NCBI GenBank assembly: GCA_964429485.1
Contig: CAYSBW010000094.1
Coordinates: forward strand, 1-6,103
DNA length: 6,103 bases
Direction of reading: 5' to 3'
Source: JAPLKB01 sp964429485
GTDB taxonomy: Bacteria; Desulfobacterota; Syntrophorhabdia; Syntrophorhabdales; Syntrophorhabdaceae
Below are positions 5,577 through 6,103 of the stretch, piece by piece. Position 1 is the first letter of the stretch. Each line of letters opens with the position of its first letter. The notes beneath the pieces were generated by a model. That model did not search any database and was not told where the DNA came from. It saw only the letters and a list, made by a program, of their open reading frames with translations. Position numbers and translations under genes: made by a program.

Positions 5577-5815
5577 AAAATTTTTTTATATTTTGTTTAT
5601 CGACTTATTAGCAAAATAATTAAGCAGAGCTTATTTTTTATGAGCAATTAAGCGGGGAATTGATGTGCTGCGATTATCGTAATCAAAAAAATCAAGACTT
5701 TTGATTTATTTCTTATTTAAGTGCACAAAACAGTTTTTAATCTTGGAATAAACTACCCCGCTGATATATCAGGCCATCCGCACATCATCCCGGAGTGCTG
5801 CATAAAATACTCATT
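5577..5815. other. Gene-free A+T-rich intergenic region
   Basis: No coding frame with family resemblance is visible on either strand. A 7-bp hairpin, aaatcaa (5689-5695) / ttgattt (5701-5707), with a gactt loop, and a small gatta/taatc inverted repeat (5672-5684) are the only structures. This region must contain the promoter of the metallopeptidase-like gene on the minus strand. An open frame on the minus strand (5950-5753) is the antisense of the transposase remnant and this spacer, and is not a gene. Confidence 0.6.
5585..5614 (-). promoter_or_regulatory. Weak candidate promoter of the metallopeptidase-like gene
   Basis: On the minus strand TTGCTA (5614-5609) and TATAAA (5590-5585) are 18 bases apart. 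Both are moderately close to sigma-70 consensus. The start point would fall only a few bases before the ATG at 5576, giving an almost leaderless message, which would fit the absent Shine-Dalgarno. In such A+T-rich DNA this match can easily be chance. Confidence 0.25.
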
Positions 5816-6091
5816 ATGGGAATAATAGACAGTACTAAAAGGAAGGGCGATATCAGGTATCTGAAGATGTTCCCTTATGAGATACAAAGGAAAGACATGA
5901 AAATAAAGATGAAAACTGACAAAGCAAAGGAGATATAAAAACTCCGGCAACAGATAATTGAGCCTGTGTTTGGAGATATGAAAGAAAAGAAAAGGTAAGG
6001 CTTTCCATGGTACAGATGAATATATTATAAAACTGTTAGCCCTATAGCTGATTATGATAACCTAAAACTGACCCACCTGACATGGAAGTGA
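5816..6091 (+). pseudogene. Decayed DDE transposase C-terminus (IS1182/IS4-like)
   Basis: Read in one frame from the ATG at 5816, this stretch encodes FPYEIQRKDMKIKMKTDKAK, then EI-stop-KLRQQIIEPVFGDMKEKK. The block IIEPVFGD-K (5954-5983) is the hallmark surrounding the catalytic Glu of IS1182-like/DDE_Tnp_1 transposases, where it is normally preceded by GK-IYK-R and followed by GF. Here the Tyr codon of IYK has become TAA (5936-5938). Further in-frame stops lie at 5996-5998 (TAA) and 6017-6019 (TGA). GF follows the second stop, and the frame then runs to a TGA at 6089-6091 with no clear match. The N-terminal catalytic part is missing, so this is an inactive relic. No terminal inverted repeats or target duplication are visible within the window. 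The superfamily is fairly sure, the exact IS family less so. Confidence 0.7.
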
Positions 6092-6103
6092 TAATGCAAA
6101 AAT

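Noticed and set aside
5753..5950. 65-codon minus-strand frame near the right end
   Set aside because: It runs antisense to the transposase relic, whose plus-strand frame carries the recognisable motif.

Overview
The window looks like an accessory stretch from a low-G+C Gram-negative bacterium. Sampled 60-base lines of the signalling genes are about one third G+C, while sampled antitoxin lines are about half. A WecA/MraY-type lipid-carrier sugar-phosphate transferase with a long cytosolic tail, stand-alone receiver proteins, many 'CTCTGCG-TTCTCTG' type intergenic repeats and a decayed DDE transposase would all suit a Desulfobacterota (deltaproteobacterial) genome. That placement is an impression from gene style, not a proof.

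Bases 1-564 are repeat-rich and hold no convincing gene. There are two copies of a long structured intergenic repeat (the first cut by the window edge), a run of consecutive hairpins, and two copies of a shorter repeat ending in GCATAAAA. At 501-556 lie a textbook sigma-70 promoter, a perfect 10-bp palindrome spanning its -10 box, and a strong Shine-Dalgarno. These drive an AbrB/MazE-fold antitoxin (565-798) and a PIN-domain VapC-type toxin (795-1226) that begins with TTG inside the antitoxin stop codon. Bases 1227-1653 return to the same repeat families. The toxin-antitoxin cassette is therefore bracketed by direct repeats, including a 66-bp identical block exactly 1200 bp apart.

From 1654 to 4443 three genes run in the same direction. 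The first is a polyprenyl-phosphate N-acetylhexosamine-1-phosphate transferase with an extra GAF-like cytosolic domain of roughly 200 residues. The second is a receiver-domain protein that ends in a transmembrane segment (a tail-anchored response regulator). The third is a soluble single-domain receiver. The two receivers look like diverged duplicates. The layout suggests cell-surface glycan synthesis with local phospho-signalling, but no histidine kinase is present in the window and the functional link is inferred only from adjacency.

On the opposite strand, 5576-4479 encodes a membrane-anchored protein with an HEIVH zinc-metallopeptidase motif that I cannot place in a named family. It converges on the receivers across a short shared hairpin. 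Bases 5577-5815 are A+T-rich with no gene. Bases 5816-6091 are the remains of a transposase C-terminus carrying the recognisable IIEPVFGD motif, broken by three in-frame stops.
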